DNA of 64,000 nucleotides from an uncultured bacterium (lineage in GTDB: Bacteria; Spirochaetota; UBA4802; JAGODF01), in contig CAKZSV010000016.1 in NCBI GenBank assembly GCA_937921485.1, positions 1 to 64,000 on the forward strand. The letters run 5' to 3'. Made by a program: the position numbers and the translations under genes. The notes below the pieces were generated by a model. It saw only the letters and a list, made by a program, of their open reading frames with translations, was not told where the DNA came from and searched no databases. Positions 44,776 to 54,006 of the stretch are shown in pieces (position 1 is the first letter of the stretch; each line of letters opens with the position of its first letter).

Positions 44776-45324
44776 TCATTCTGATATTAAAATCCGGAAA
44801 AGCTTGCTCGCGTAGTGATACACTCTGCAATCAACGAGTTTTTGCTTCTCGTATGAAAGGACGAGAACTTTGGTGTCTGTTCCATAAAAAGAATATGTCA
44901 CAGTATTTTTGTCCTTCTGGATGTTCGGGGTTTTATATTCGGATGAAAGCTTTGAAATTACCTTCTCGAAGTCGGAAGCGGGTATCACTCCATAGTTTTC
45001 CATCACCGAATAGAGTTTGTCGCGGATGAGAAGATAATCGCGCTGCGGAGTTCCTTCGCTGCGGAGAATTGTTATTTTATCTTTAATATCGCTGTTTATC
45101 GCCAGGATGAAACTGAGTATTTTATTGTCGTATTCGGGTTTTGCCGCGGGAGAAAAACTGGTATAATTTCCTGAAGGCAAATGCCGTTTGATGGTTTCTT
45201 CTTTGCTGATTCCCCAACGGTATTCCTCGTTGTTTGAAAAGGAAATAATGGGTATGCAGAGGAAAAGGATAACTGTGATTGCCGCAAAGGCTGAAGAAGT
45301 TTTCTTTTTGATGGTGTTCTTCAT
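44776..45324 (-). CDS. Exported protein of unknown function
   Basis: 182 residues with a signal peptide (KNTIKKKTSSAFAAITVILF LCIPIISFS; split here). The mature part has GISKEETIKRHLPSG, followed by alternating charged and hydrophobic stretches; no family recognised. Probably periplasmic. Confidence 0.5.
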   Translation of the reverse strand: MKNTIKKKTSSAFAAITVILFLCIPIISFSNNEEYRWGISKEETIKRHLPSGNYTSFSPAAKPEYDNKILSFILAINSDIKDKITILRSEGTPQRDYLLIRDKLYSVMENYGVIPASDFEKVISKLSSEYKTPNIQKDKNTVTYSFYGTDTKVLVLSYEKQKLVDCRVYHYASKLFRILISE

Positions 45325-45485
45325 TTTTAGACCAGAACTTTCTTTTATAAAATATGCGTGGGGAAATTTCCCCGGCTGAGCCGACCACTATCGTAGTGTT
45401 TTACGGCATGTGGAAAATGTCAAACATTTTCGATGATATCTCCAAAAAATTAAAAATGGCCGAAAATGCGTTCGCGGCAAATTCA

Positions 45486-45514
45486 TTGACAATCTTTCTT
45501 AAATAATGTTAGAG
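45486..45514 (+). promoter_or_regulatory. Possible promoter for the secreted protein and mpl
   Basis: TTGACA (45486-45491), 17 bases, TTAGAG (45509-45514). Strong -35, weak -10, 61 bases before the start codon. Confidence 0.4.
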
Positions 45515-45575
45515 TGTTTTATGTGAATATAGCCTTGAAGCATAAGGCTCTGATTATTTCACGGGGAGGGAAATT

Positions 45576-45902
45576 ATGCAAGCAAAAATTTTTTCGGTAC
45601 TCCTGGCTGCCCTGATGCTGCTTTCGGCGATAGCCGTATATGCCGCATCCGGCCGCGAGCGTGTTTTTACCGGCGTGGTGATACATCTCACTGATACCGC
45701 GATTGAGGTGAAGCGGGGGAGGCGAGAATTTCTGATTTCAATAACACCCCGGACGGTTTATTGCGCTGCCGATGGAAGTGCTGCCGATCGTTCTGTGCTT
45801 GAGCTGTGCGGTACGGTACGAGTATATTACGTCCAGGAGGGATGCGCATTGCACGCAGTGCGTGTACAACTTGTCAGAGAAGGGGAGTGCTACAGAAGAT
45901 AA
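45576..45902 (+). CDS. Small exported beta-rich protein
   Basis: 108 residues: signal peptide (VLLAALMLLSAIAVYAASG) then a compact OB-like sequence (FTGVVIHLTDTAIEVKRGRREFLISI, LCGTVRVYYVQEG) with two cysteines. Such domains resemble DUF5666. The stop overlaps the mpl start (TAATG), so the two genes are coupled. Role unknown. Confidence 0.6.
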   Translation: MQAKIFSVLLAALMLLSAIAVYAASGRERVFTGVVIHLTDTAIEVKRGRREFLISITPRTVYCAADGSAADRSVLELCGTVRVYYVQEGCALHAVRVQLVREGECYRR

Positions 45903-47353
45903 TGCCGGATAAAATATTTGAAAAGGTTTCAGGTCTAAAGAGGATTCATTTTATTGGCATTTGCGGCGTGGCAATGGGCTCGCTCGCCGGCATGATGAAG
46001 GAAGTCGGCTATGAGATCTCGGGTTCCGACGAGCACGTGTATCCTCCTATGAGCGATATGCTCGCGGGGTGGGGTATCCCCGTAGCTGAGGGTTTTGCCG
46101 AGAAAAATATAGGGGAAGCCGGCCTCGTTGTTGTGGGGAACGCGATCAGCCGCGGCAATCCGGAAGCAGAATTTGTGTTAAACGAAAACATTCCATATCT
46201 ATCGATGGCTCAGGCGCTTTCGAATTTCTTTTTGCGCCAGCGCGACGTGATCGCTATCGCCGGCACGCATGGAAAAACTACCACGACCGCGCTTCTCGCA
46301 CACATACTGAAAACTGCTGGAGAAGACCCCTCTTTTTTTATAGGCGGCGTGCCGGTTAACTATAATTCTAATTACCTTTTGGGTAAAGGCAAATTTTTCG
46401 TCATAGAGGCCGATGAATACGATTCCGCCTTTTTTGAAAAAGTGCCGAAGTTCATGTTTTATCGGCCGCGGCATTGTATATTCACCTCCCTTGAATTCGA
46501 TCATGCCGATATTTACCGCGATCTTGAAGAAATAAAGCTCTGGTTTCGCCGGCTTGTCAATACCGTGCCATCGAAGGGTGAAATTATTTATTCGCGTGAA
46601 TATCCCGCGCTTGTCGAGGTGATGAAAATTTCCCGGGCGGTGTCGCACAGTTTTGGAATGACGAATGCGGATTTTATGTGCACTGAGAAATCAATATGCG
46701 ATGGAAATGCGCTGCTTGAATTTCGCCATGCCGGCGGCTCATGCCGATTGGAAACTCCGCTTTTCGGCGAATTCAATTATATGAACATCTGTGCTGCCGC
46801 GGCAATGGCAATGCGCATCGGCATATCGGAAGAAAAGATTGCGGAAGGCGTGAGAACATTCCGCGGCGTGAAACGGCGGCAGGAATTGCTCTTCAAAGAT
46901 AGGAATGTTGGGATTTATGAGGACTTTGCGCATCATCCCACGGCAATTGCGCAGGTGCTTGGTTCATTGCGGAAGCGTTTTCCGGATTCAAAAATTATCG
47001 CCGCATATGAACCGCGTTCTGCCACGAGCCGCCGCAACGTCTTTCAGGATGTGCTTCCTTCGGCTTTTAAGGACGCGGATATGGTGCTTATAAAAAAACC
47101 TTTTAAACTGGAAGTTGTTCCGGTTGATGAGCGCATCGATATAGAGAAGGTGATTGCTGATAGCAAAGCGCTGGGTATTGATGCGCGTTGGTATGATGAT
47201 GTTGAAACGATTGTGTGCGATACAATCGGCTCTTTTGATGCATCGCGTCTCAACGTGGTGGTCATTATGTCCAACGGCGGGTTTGATGGTATTTATAGGA
47301 TGATGGTTGAAAAGGCGCAAGAGTTTTGCGAGAAGATGCATCAACAAAATTGA
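45902..47353 (+). CDS. mpl: UDP-MurNAc:muropeptide ligase Mpl
   Basis: Recycles cell-wall tripeptide by joining it to UDP-N-acetylmuramate. 483 residues of the Mur ligase fold: IHFIGICGVAMGSLAGMM, the ATP loop IAGTHGKTTTTALL, EADEYDSAFFEK, the Asp-rich LEFDHADIYRD and AYEPRSATSRRNVFQ. Its GICGVAMGSLA and EADEYDSAF fit Mpl better than MurC (a true murC is at 57651). Supports DAP-type peptidoglycan turnover. Confidence 0.88.
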   Translation: MPDKIFEKVSGLKRIHFIGICGVAMGSLAGMMKEVGYEISGSDEHVYPPMSDMLAGWGIPVAEGFAEKNIGEAGLVVVGNAISRGNPEAEFVLNENIPYLSMAQALSNFFLRQRDVIAIAGTHGKTTTTALLAHILKTAGEDPSFFIGGVPVNYNSNYLLGKGKFFVIEADEYDSAFFEKVPKFMFYRPRHCIFTSLEFDHADIYRDLEEIKLWFRRLVNTVPSKGEIIYSREYPALVEVMKISRAVSHSFGMTNADFMCTEKSICDGNALLEFRHAGGSCRLETPLFGEFNYMNICAAAAMAMRIGISEEKIAEGVRTFRGVKRRQELLFKDRNVGIYEDFAHHPTAIAQVLGSLRKRFPDSKIIAAYEPRSATSRRNVFQDVLPSAFKDADMVLIKKPFKLEVVPVDERIDIEKVIADSKALGIDARWYDDVETIVCDTIGSFDASRLNVVVIMSNGGFDGIYRMMVEKAQEFCEKMHQQN

Positions 47354-47466
47354 ATTCCGCAGTATAATCGCAATTTTTTTAAGTGGCTCAAAAAAAATTT
47401 TATCTCCCCCCGCTTTTCATCGTATTAATAGTTGAAGAGAAATGTTATTTCAAGGAGGAGTATTCT

Positions 47467-47949
47467 ATGCACATGAAGACCAGCTACTGTATGACCGAAG
47501 ACGTGATTGCAAAGCTTCAAGAGGCAGAAAAGAAAACCGGACGCAATAAAATTGATTTAATCGACCAGGCAATGCGGATGTTGATTCATGATTTTAAGAA
47601 GCTTCGGAAAAAATGGGATGGAACAATTGAATACCAGAAGAGAACCGATGAAGACGGCAAACCGATAAAAAAGCATCGGGTGAAAATGAAACTACTAAAG
47701 TTTGATAATCTGCTGATGCAGGATATGCGGCGGTTTTGCTTTATGTCGATTTCGCTTCTCATTGCCATCGCCGTTGAAACCTACCTTGATGAGGTGGTGG
47801 CGTACTATTGTGCGAAGTACCATGATGATGTTGCGGATAATTATCTCCTCGGAAACTGGTCACTTCATGAAAAATATACAGAAACAGGCACCTGCATTAA
47901 AATCTGGTACGGCGTACCGCCGAATTACATGGAAGAATACTTCGGATAA
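47467..47949 (+). CDS. Unknown protein with ribbon-helix-helix-like start
   Basis: 160 residues. The N-terminal TSYCMTEDVIAKLQEAEKKTGRNKIDLIDQAMRM looks like a ribbon-helix-helix DNA-binding segment (read in two parts: to AEKK, then TGRN onward). The rest has a hydrophobic helix (FCFMSISLLIAIAVETYLDEV) and is not recognised. I recall similar architecture in a spirochaete family (DUF1564), but cannot confirm. AGGAGG lies 8 bases before the ATG at 47467. Confidence 0.5.
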   Translation: MHMKTSYCMTEDVIAKLQEAEKKTGRNKIDLIDQAMRMLIHDFKKLRKKWDGTIEYQKRTDEDGKPIKKHRVKMKLLKFDNLLMQDMRRFCFMSISLLIAIAVETYLDEVVAYYCAKYHDDVADNYLLGNWSLHEKYTETGTCIKIWYGVPPNYMEEYFG

Positions 47950-48197
47950 ACCCCAATTCCTTGTCGCGATCATTTCTTTGCTAACCGGACTGTATTTTCC
48001 GGCTGTTACCGCATTGCGCATCACATGAAAGATTCATCAGGTGGAATAAAAAATTTATACTACATTTGAAATATCGATTTTCATGGTATGAATCAGGTTT
48101 TATATATCATCTAAATAAATGTTTAGTAAATTCTGTATAAAAAATTATAAATATATGCCATTTTCTTCTAATTTTTTCTTGACTTATGTCGCATAAT
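47950..48197. other. AT-rich intergenic region upstream of the division cluster
   Basis: No gene visible. TTATGTCGCAT at 48184-48194 overlaps CATAAT, a possible -10 box for mraZ. The main promoter of the cluster should lie here. Confidence 0.5.
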
Positions 48198-48205
48198 GTG
48201 GTTGT

Positions 48206-48231
48206 GTGGGGAAAAGTGGGGATGAGTGTTG
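48206..48231 (+). promoter_or_regulatory. MraZ operator (GTGGGG direct repeats)
   Basis: GTGGGG at 48206-48211 and 48216-48221, and a weaker GTGTTG at 48226-48231, all spaced by exactly 10 bases. Repeats of this sequence are the binding sites of MraZ, which represses its own operon. Confidence 0.8.
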
Positions 48232-48259
48232 AATTAAGTCACAAGAAGGGGATTTGTCC

Positions 48260-48697
48260 ATGTTTATGGGGGAATATCATCCCTCTCTCGATGAAAAGGG
48301 GAGAATGGCGGTGCCGATCAAGCTTCGAAAGGCTTTCGGCGAGGATGCCATTATCAATAAGCTCATTGTCACCTATGGGTTTGAAAAATACATTATGGCA
48401 TACCGCGAAGAGGACTGGGCTGAGTTCGTGAAAAAACGCCTCATCAGCGCGACGGAATCCGGTGGTCAGAACGCCATGATGGTACGGTATTTTGTGGGCG
48501 GTGCTTTCGATTGCGAGCTGGATAAGCAGGGGAGAATCATCATTCCGCCCCACCTAAAAGAGCACGCAGGCATTAAAAAAGAGGTAACGGTGCTCGGGTT
48601 ATACAATAGAATTGAAATCTGGGATACCGAGACCTACAATCAGTACAAGCCGGGCGGCGAAAAGCTCAGCGCGTTTGCGAAAGATCTTGGTTTTTAA
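48260..48697 (+). CDS. mraZ: Transcriptional regulator MraZ
   Basis: 145 residues with two SpoVT-AbrB-like halves (FMGEYHPSLDEKGRMAVPIKLR and FDCELDKQGRIIIPPHLKEHAG). Represses the division and cell-wall operon by binding the GTGGG repeats just upstream. AAGGGG is 8 bases before the ATG at 48260; the frame also has a TTG at 48254. Confidence 0.95.
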   Translation: MFMGEYHPSLDEKGRMAVPIKLRKAFGEDAIINKLIVTYGFEKYIMAYREEDWAEFVKKRLISATESGGQNAMMVRYFVGGAFDCELDKQGRIIIPPHLKEHAGIKKEVTVLGLYNRIEIWDTETYNQYKPGGEKLSAFAKDLGF

Positions 48698-48774
48698 TAG
48701 TGAATAAATATTTTTTTCGTTTTTGCAATGCGACATAATTCAAATGATGTTAGTTGTAGTTATCAGGGGTTTGA

Positions 48775-49701
48775 ATGGAATATTCTCATGTCCCGGTGAT
48801 GTGGAATGAATTGCGTTTTTTTCTTGAGCCGGTTGCGGTCAAAGGAGGCGTGTTTGTGGACTGCACGCTGGGAGAAGGAGGGCATTCCCGGCTCATGCTT
48901 GATGAATTTCCCGGAGTGAATATTGTGGCATTCGAACGCGATCCCGAAATTTTGAAAATTGCGCAGGAGCGACTTTCCAGTTATGGCGGCAGGATTACAT
49001 TTATCAATGCGAATTTCAAAACAGTTGAAGATTATCTTTCCAGAAAAATGGATGTTCACGCATTCCTGTACGATTTCGGCATATCGTCTTTTCATTTTGA
49101 AAGAAGCGGCCGCGGTTTCAGCTTCAGGGATGATGAGCCGCTTGATATGCGCCTGGACGGAGAAAGCAAAATGAGCGCCGGTGATATCATCAACCATGCA
49201 TCGGAAATGGAGTTGACAGAAATCATTGCCGATTATGGTCAGGAGCGTTGGGCGAAAAGAATTGCGCAATTCATTTGCCGGGCGCGTCGCGATACATCAA
49301 TCAAGACTTCGCGCGAGCTTGCAGAACTGGTGTTACGCGCGATTCCCGCGCGGTATCATGTCAGGAATATCCATCCCGCCACAAGAGTGTTTCAGGCGCT
49401 GCGGATTGCCGTGAACGATGAACTTTCGGCAATTACGAAATCGCTGCCGGCGGCAATCGGGATCCTTGCGCCGGGGGGAAGGATTTGCGCGATTTCCTTT
49501 CATTCTCTGGAAGATCGAATCGTGAAAAACGAGTTCAGGCGGGCTGCCCGGGGCTGCACGTGCCGGGAGGAGCAATGTCGCTGTAAGGGTGTTCCGCGGA
49601 TTTCAATCCTGACGAAAAAACCGGTTGTGCCCGGCGAAGAGGAAATAAGGAATAATAAGCGGGCGCGCAGCGCGCGTTTGCGGGTAGCGGAGAAATTATA
49701 A
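48775..49701 (+). CDS. rsmH: 16S rRNA m4C1402 methyltransferase RsmH
   Basis: 308 residues: HVPVMWNEL, the SAM loop FVDCTLGEGGHSRLML, YDFGISSFHFE, RGFSFRDDEPLDMR and the C-terminal ISFHSLEDRIVKNEFR. TTATGTCGCAT occurs on the opposite strand at 48728-48738, in front of this gene. The stop overlaps ftsL (TAATG). Confidence 0.95.
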   Translation: MEYSHVPVMWNELRFFLEPVAVKGGVFVDCTLGEGGHSRLMLDEFPGVNIVAFERDPEILKIAQERLSSYGGRITFINANFKTVEDYLSRKMDVHAFLYDFGISSFHFERSGRGFSFRDDEPLDMRLDGESKMSAGDIINHASEMELTEIIADYGQERWAKRIAQFICRARRDTSIKTSRELAELVLRAIPARYHVRNIHPATRVFQALRIAVNDELSAITKSLPAAIGILAPGGRICAISFHSLEDRIVKNEFRRAARGCTCREEQCRCKGVPRISILTKKPVVPGEEEIRNNKRARSARLRVAEKL

Positions 49702-49985
49702 TGAGAAACGGAAATTCCGTTCATTTCGCGTTTGTTGCTTTTCTGGTGATGCTGTTTGTGGTTCTCTACGTGTGGCAGAACATTTCGATGATGAAAATCC
49801 GGATGGAATGCAGGGATCGGGTGAAAAAGGAACGGGAACTTTTCAAGGAACACGACAGGCTTCTGTACGAGATCGAAAGGCGAAGAAGTATCGATGTGGT
49901 TGAGGAAATCGCGCTTGGGCGTGGAATGAAGAGAATATCGCCGTTGAATATGCAGGTGGTTATTGCAGCGAAAAAAGGACAATGA
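49701..49985 (+). CDS. ftsL: FtsL-like division protein
   Basis: 94 residues: short cytoplasmic end, one membrane helix (FAFVAFLVMLFVVLYVWQ), then a coiled coil (RVKKERELFKEHDRLLYEIE) and a C-terminal ARGMKRI-like segment (GRGMKRISPLNMQVV). Position between rsmH and murE and the topology identify it; sequence alone is too divergent. It overlaps both neighbours by 1-4 bases. No ftsI follows. Confidence 0.75.
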   Translation: MRNGNSVHFAFVAFLVMLFVVLYVWQNISMMKIRMECRDRVKKERELFKEHDRLLYEIERRRSIDVVEEIALGRGMKRISPLNMQVVIAAKKGQ

Positions 49986-51520
49986 TGTCAATGGAATCTG
50001 CACCTCGTCATCTTACCGTTGAAAAGCTGATCGGTGAATCTTCCGGCATGTTGGAGCTCATTGCCGGCAGGGGCGATGCGGCTGTGCTATCTATTGAATA
50101 CGATTCCAGGAAGGTTCGCAACCTTTCGCTCTTTGTCGCGATCGAGGGCTTTTCTTCCGATGGCCACAATTTCATCAAAACCGCAATTACAAGCGGCGCC
50201 TCTGCCGTGGTGATTTCCCGAAGCCGTGTGGCGGAATTTGACGAACTCAGAAATTCAGGAACTTCGATTATCGTTTCCGATGATACAAGAAAGGCGCTTT
50301 CGAAAATAGCCGCTTCGTTTTTCGGATATCCCTCGCGCTCCATGCGGGTAATCGGCATCACAGGAACCAACGGCAAAACATCAACCACCTATATGTTAGA
50401 ATCGATTGCGAAAGCTGCGGGATTATCACCCGGAGTCATCGGCACTGTGGATTATCGATGGAGGGGGCGACGCGAAGCGTCGCCGAATACCACGCCGGAA
50501 TCGCGCGATTTGCAGGAACTCATCGCCCGAATGGCATCCGACGGAGTGGATTGTCTCATAATGGAAGTTTCCTCTCACGGGTTGGAACTGTCCCGCGCTG
50601 ATGACATCGATTTCAACATTGCGGCGTTTACCAATCTCACGAGGGATCATCTCGATTTCCATGGCGATTTTGACCGCTATTTTGCTGCGAAAAAAAGAAT
50701 ATTTTCCTTAGTTGAAAAGAGTGCGAAGAATAATAAAGCCGGCATTGTGAATATCGACGACCCTTATGGAAAAGAAATTTTTTCCGGTAAAGAACAATGG
50801 AATTACCCTGTTTTTGGTATTGGCCTTGATGAGGATGCAGACTTTCGGGTGAATGAAAAAAGCATCGTCAACACCATCGGAGGTGTTTCGTATGAGGTCT
50901 GCCTTCCCGATGGCAAGATGCATGTGGCGCTTTCTCTCGGCGGTCGGTTCAATGTGTACAACTCGCTCATTGCGCTTGCTGCCGCGCATTCTCTCCAGAT
51001 TCCGCATCACGCGATACGTGAGGGACTTTCACAGCTTAACAATGTTCCCGGACGCTTTGATCGCCTGTCGTCAAAGCTCGGATTTCATGTCATCGTGGAT
51101 TACGCGCATACGGATGATGCGCTTCGCAAGCTTTTGCTTTCGGTGCGTGAGCTTTCACCATCTCGGATTATCACCGTTTTCGGTTGCGGCGGCAATCGTG
51201 ACAAAAGCAAACGCCCTCTGATGGGCAAAGCCGCCGCCGGGCTTTCCGATCTGGCGATTATCACCAGCGATAATCCCCGCAAGGAAAATCCGGAAGCGAT
51301 CATCGACGATATCGTTGCCGGGATAGAATCGAAAAACTATGAAATAGAAATCGACAGGAGAAAGGCAATCGAACGCGCGATTGATGCTGCAAAGGAAGGA
51401 GATATTGTGGTCATCGCGGGCAAGGGCCATGAGGACTATCAGATTTTTGGGAGCGAAAAGCGCCACTTCGATGACCGTGAAACGGCTCGCGAATTCATCG
51501 CGGCACGGGAGGGGAGATGA
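49982..51520 (+). CDS. murE: UDP-MurNAc-tripeptide synthetase MurE (meso-DAP type)
   Basis: 512 residues. ATP loop GITGTNGKTSTTYML, the lid LIMEVSSHGLELSRAD, NVPGRFDRL and the DNPRKENPEAI motif, whose DNPR signature selects meso-diaminopimelate. Starts in an ATGATG overlap with ftsL; its end overlaps murF by 4 bases. Confidence 0.95.
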   Translation: MMSMESAPRHLTVEKLIGESSGMLELIAGRGDAAVLSIEYDSRKVRNLSLFVAIEGFSSDGHNFIKTAITSGASAVVISRSRVAEFDELRNSGTSIIVSDDTRKALSKIAASFFGYPSRSMRVIGITGTNGKTSTTYMLESIAKAAGLSPGVIGTVDYRWRGRREASPNTTPESRDLQELIARMASDGVDCLIMEVSSHGLELSRADDIDFNIAAFTNLTRDHLDFHGDFDRYFAAKKRIFSLVEKSAKNNKAGIVNIDDPYGKEIFSGKEQWNYPVFGIGLDEDADFRVNEKSIVNTIGGVSYEVCLPDGKMHVALSLGGRFNVYNSLIALAAAHSLQIPHHAIREGLSQLNNVPGRFDRLSSKLGFHVIVDYAHTDDALRKLLLSVRELSPSRIITVFGCGGNRDKSKRPLMGKAAAGLSDLAIITSDNPRKENPEAIIDDIVAGIESKNYEIEIDRRKAIERAIDAAKEGDIVVIAGKGHEDYQIFGSEKRHFDDRETAREFIAAREGR

Positions 51521-52911
51521 AAGCGCCGTACCTTTCCACGATCGGTGAGATTGCGCGCGTCAGCGGCGGAATTCTCCTTTCGGGGGATCCATCGCGCAGA
51601 GTGAAATCAATCACCACCGATTCACGCGATCTCGATGACGATTGCGTTTTTGTACCGATTAAAGGTGTAAAATTCGATGGCCATGATTTTATCGCAGAAC
51701 TTGTCAGCAGCAGAAAAATCATTGGTTTTCTTACTGAGAGAGATGGCTTTACCGATATTGCTTTACGGTATAAAGTGGCGGCAATATTGTGCGATAGCTC
51801 TCTTTCAGCATACGGCGCGATTGCGCGGACGCATCGCATGATGATGCCCGCGAAGGTGATCGGCATTACGGGCACCAACGGCAAGACCACCACAAAAGAG
51901 CTTTTATGGGCGCTTCTCTCGTCCTCATATCGGTGCCATAAGAACGAAAAGAATTTTAATAATGAAATCGGCGTTCCGCATGCGCTTCTGGGGCTCAGCG
52001 CCGACCATGCCTTTGCTGTCATTGAAATGGGCATGAATCATGCAGGAGAGATTGCGCGGCTTTCTCATATCGTCCAGCCCGATGTTGCCATCATCACGAG
52101 CGTGGGAGAAGGTCATCTTGAGTTTTTAGGCAGCGTCGAAAACGTGGCAAAAGCGAAAGCGGAGATTATATGCGGGATGAAGCCTGATTCCCTTCTTTAT
52201 GTAAATGCTGATTCGCCCCATGTTGAAATCGTGGAGGAAGCGGCGCGCGAGCGCGGAGTGCGCATGAAAACCTTCGCGCTCGATGCGAAAGCGGACATTA
52301 TGCCGGAAAAAATGTCCCCGGGCGCGCATGAAGTTGCGATTGTGTATCGGGGAGAATCCTACCGCGCGCCGCTGTATGGGATGCATAATGTCTATAATCT
52401 TTTAATTGCGCTTGCAATTGCGCTTGATTTCGGCGTGACGCCCGCAAAGGCGAAAGAGGCGCTTTCGCGTATTGAACCGGTGGATAAACGAAGTGAAATT
52501 ATTGAATGCGGCTTCACTGTGATAAACGATACGTATAATTCAAATCCCCTTTCCGCTGCAAGCGCGCTGATTTCAGCAGAGAGAATCTTTCCCAATGCCC
52601 GAAAAATCGCCGTGCTTTCTGATATGAAGGAACTTGGCAAAGAGTCTGCGCGCTACCATCGGGAACTTGGGCGGCGTGTTGCCCGGCATGAATTTTTCGC
52701 GCTCTACAGTTGGGGAGAGTTTTCGCGCGACATCATCGAAGGTGCATGCGAAGCAGGAATGCCGGCAGACAATGCGCGTGATTTTTCCGAAAAAGAAGAG
52801 ATGATCGCGGCACTTCTGAAAACAGTGAAGCAGGGTGATGTGGTGTTAATAAAAGGTTCACGATCGATGAAAATGGAGGAGGTGACGGACGCGCTTGTCC
52901 GTAAACGCTAA
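51517..52911 (+). CDS. murF: UDP-MurNAc-pentapeptide synthetase MurF
   Basis: Adds D-Ala-D-Ala. 464 residues: ATP loop GITGTNGKTTTKELL, the NFNNEIGVPHALL motif, EMGMNHAGEIARLS and INDTYNSNPLSAAS. Four-base overlap with murE; mraY follows after 2 bases. Confidence 0.95.
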   Translation: MKAPYLSTIGEIARVSGGILLSGDPSRRVKSITTDSRDLDDDCVFVPIKGVKFDGHDFIAELVSSRKIIGFLTERDGFTDIALRYKVAAILCDSSLSAYGAIARTHRMMMPAKVIGITGTNGKTTTKELLWALLSSSYRCHKNEKNFNNEIGVPHALLGLSADHAFAVIEMGMNHAGEIARLSHIVQPDVAIITSVGEGHLEFLGSVENVAKAKAEIICGMKPDSLLYVNADSPHVEIVEEAARERGVRMKTFALDAKADIMPEKMSPGAHEVAIVYRGESYRAPLYGMHNVYNLLIALAIALDFGVTPAKAKEALSRIEPVDKRSEIIECGFTVINDTYNSNPLSAASALISAERIFPNARKIAVLSDMKELGKESARYHRELGRRVARHEFFALYSWGEFSRDIIEGACEAGMPADNARDFSEKEEMIAALLKTVKQGDVVLIKGSRSMKMEEVTDALVRKR

Positions 52912-52913
52912 TT

Positions 52914-53999
52914 ATGCTGTATCATCTGTTATTGCCTTTTAAAAGCGATGTATCATTTTTACGCCTCTTTGGCTATATTTCATTCCGCTCGGCCTACGCC
53001 GCGCTGACCGCGCTGGTGCTGGTGCTTATATTTGGCCGCTTTGTTATCGCATGGCTGCAGCGGCTCAAGCTGGGCGAGCAGATACGCACGCTCGGCCCGG
53101 AAAGCCATAAAACGAAAGCGGGCACGCCCACCATGGGTGGGGTCATCATCCTCGGTGCCATCATCATTTCCATCGCGATGTGGGGGAATTTCACGAATTA
53201 TTATCTCTGGATTTTGCTCGCAGCCACCATTGTACTTGGCGCGCTCGGCTTTGCGGACGATTACATTAAAACAGTACTGAAGAAAAAAGGCGGTGTTTCC
53301 GCGAAGATGAAAATGGCCGTGCAGATTTCCGTGGCGCTCGGCGTCGCGATGATGCTGTATTATTATCCTTCAAACGCGCGCCATGCAACCACGCTTTTTG
53401 TGCCGTTTGTCAATCAGGCGGTGGCAGATCTTTCGTGGGCATGGATTGTCCTGGCTGCAATCGTAATCGTGGGAAGCTCGAACGCGGTAAATCTCACCGA
53501 CGGGCTCGACGGCCTTGCCGCAGGATCGGTGATTGCCGTGGCCGGAAGCCTTGCCGTGATGACCTATCTTTCCGGACATGCGCCGATTGCGCAGTATCTT
53601 CGGATTCCCTATATTCCGGAAAGCGCGGAACTGACGGTGTTTCTCTCGGCGCTGGTTGGCGCAACGATTGGCTTTCTCTGGTTTAACTGCAATCCCGCTT
53701 CCGTGTTCATGGGAGATACCGGTTCGCTTGCGCTGGGCGGAATCATCGGCATTGTGGCGGTGATGATTAAAAAAGAAATTTTTCTTTTCATGGTTGGCGG
53801 AGTGTTCGTCATCGAAGCGCTGTCGGTCATCATTCAGGTGGCATCGTTTAAGCTGCGCGGCAAGCGCGTGTTTAAAATGGCGCCGATTCATCATCACTTC
53901 GAGCTTTCGGGCTGGCCGGAGCAGAAAGTGGTGGTGAGGATGTGGATTCTTGGAATCATTCTTGCAATATTGGGCTTGAGTTCGCTGAAAATTTTATAG
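52914..53999 (+). CDS. mraY: Phospho-MurNAc-pentapeptide transferase MraY
   Basis: Makes lipid I. 361 residues, ten membrane helices. Key motifs: GTPTMGGVIIL, the Asp pair in FADDYIK, NLTDGLDGLAAG, NPASVFMGDTGSLALGG and MAPIHHHFE. Confidence 0.96.
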   Translation: MLYHLLLPFKSDVSFLRLFGYISFRSAYAALTALVLVLIFGRFVIAWLQRLKLGEQIRTLGPESHKTKAGTPTMGGVIILGAIIISIAMWGNFTNYYLWILLAATIVLGALGFADDYIKTVLKKKGGVSAKMKMAVQISVALGVAMMLYYYPSNARHATTLFVPFVNQAVADLSWAWIVLAAIVIVGSSNAVNLTDGLDGLAAGSVIAVAGSLAVMTYLSGHAPIAQYLRIPYIPESAELTVFLSALVGATIGFLWFNCNPASVFMGDTGSLALGGIIGIVAVMIKKEIFLFMVGGVFVIEALSVIIQVASFKLRGKRVFKMAPIHHHFELSGWPEQKVVVRMWILGIILAILGLSSLKIL

Positions 54000-54006
54000 A
54001 AAAAAT

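Noticed and set aside
45806..45901. Upstream extension of mpl
   Set aside because: It overlaps the secreted-protein gene; the ATG at 45902 in a TAATG overlap gives the family N-terminus.
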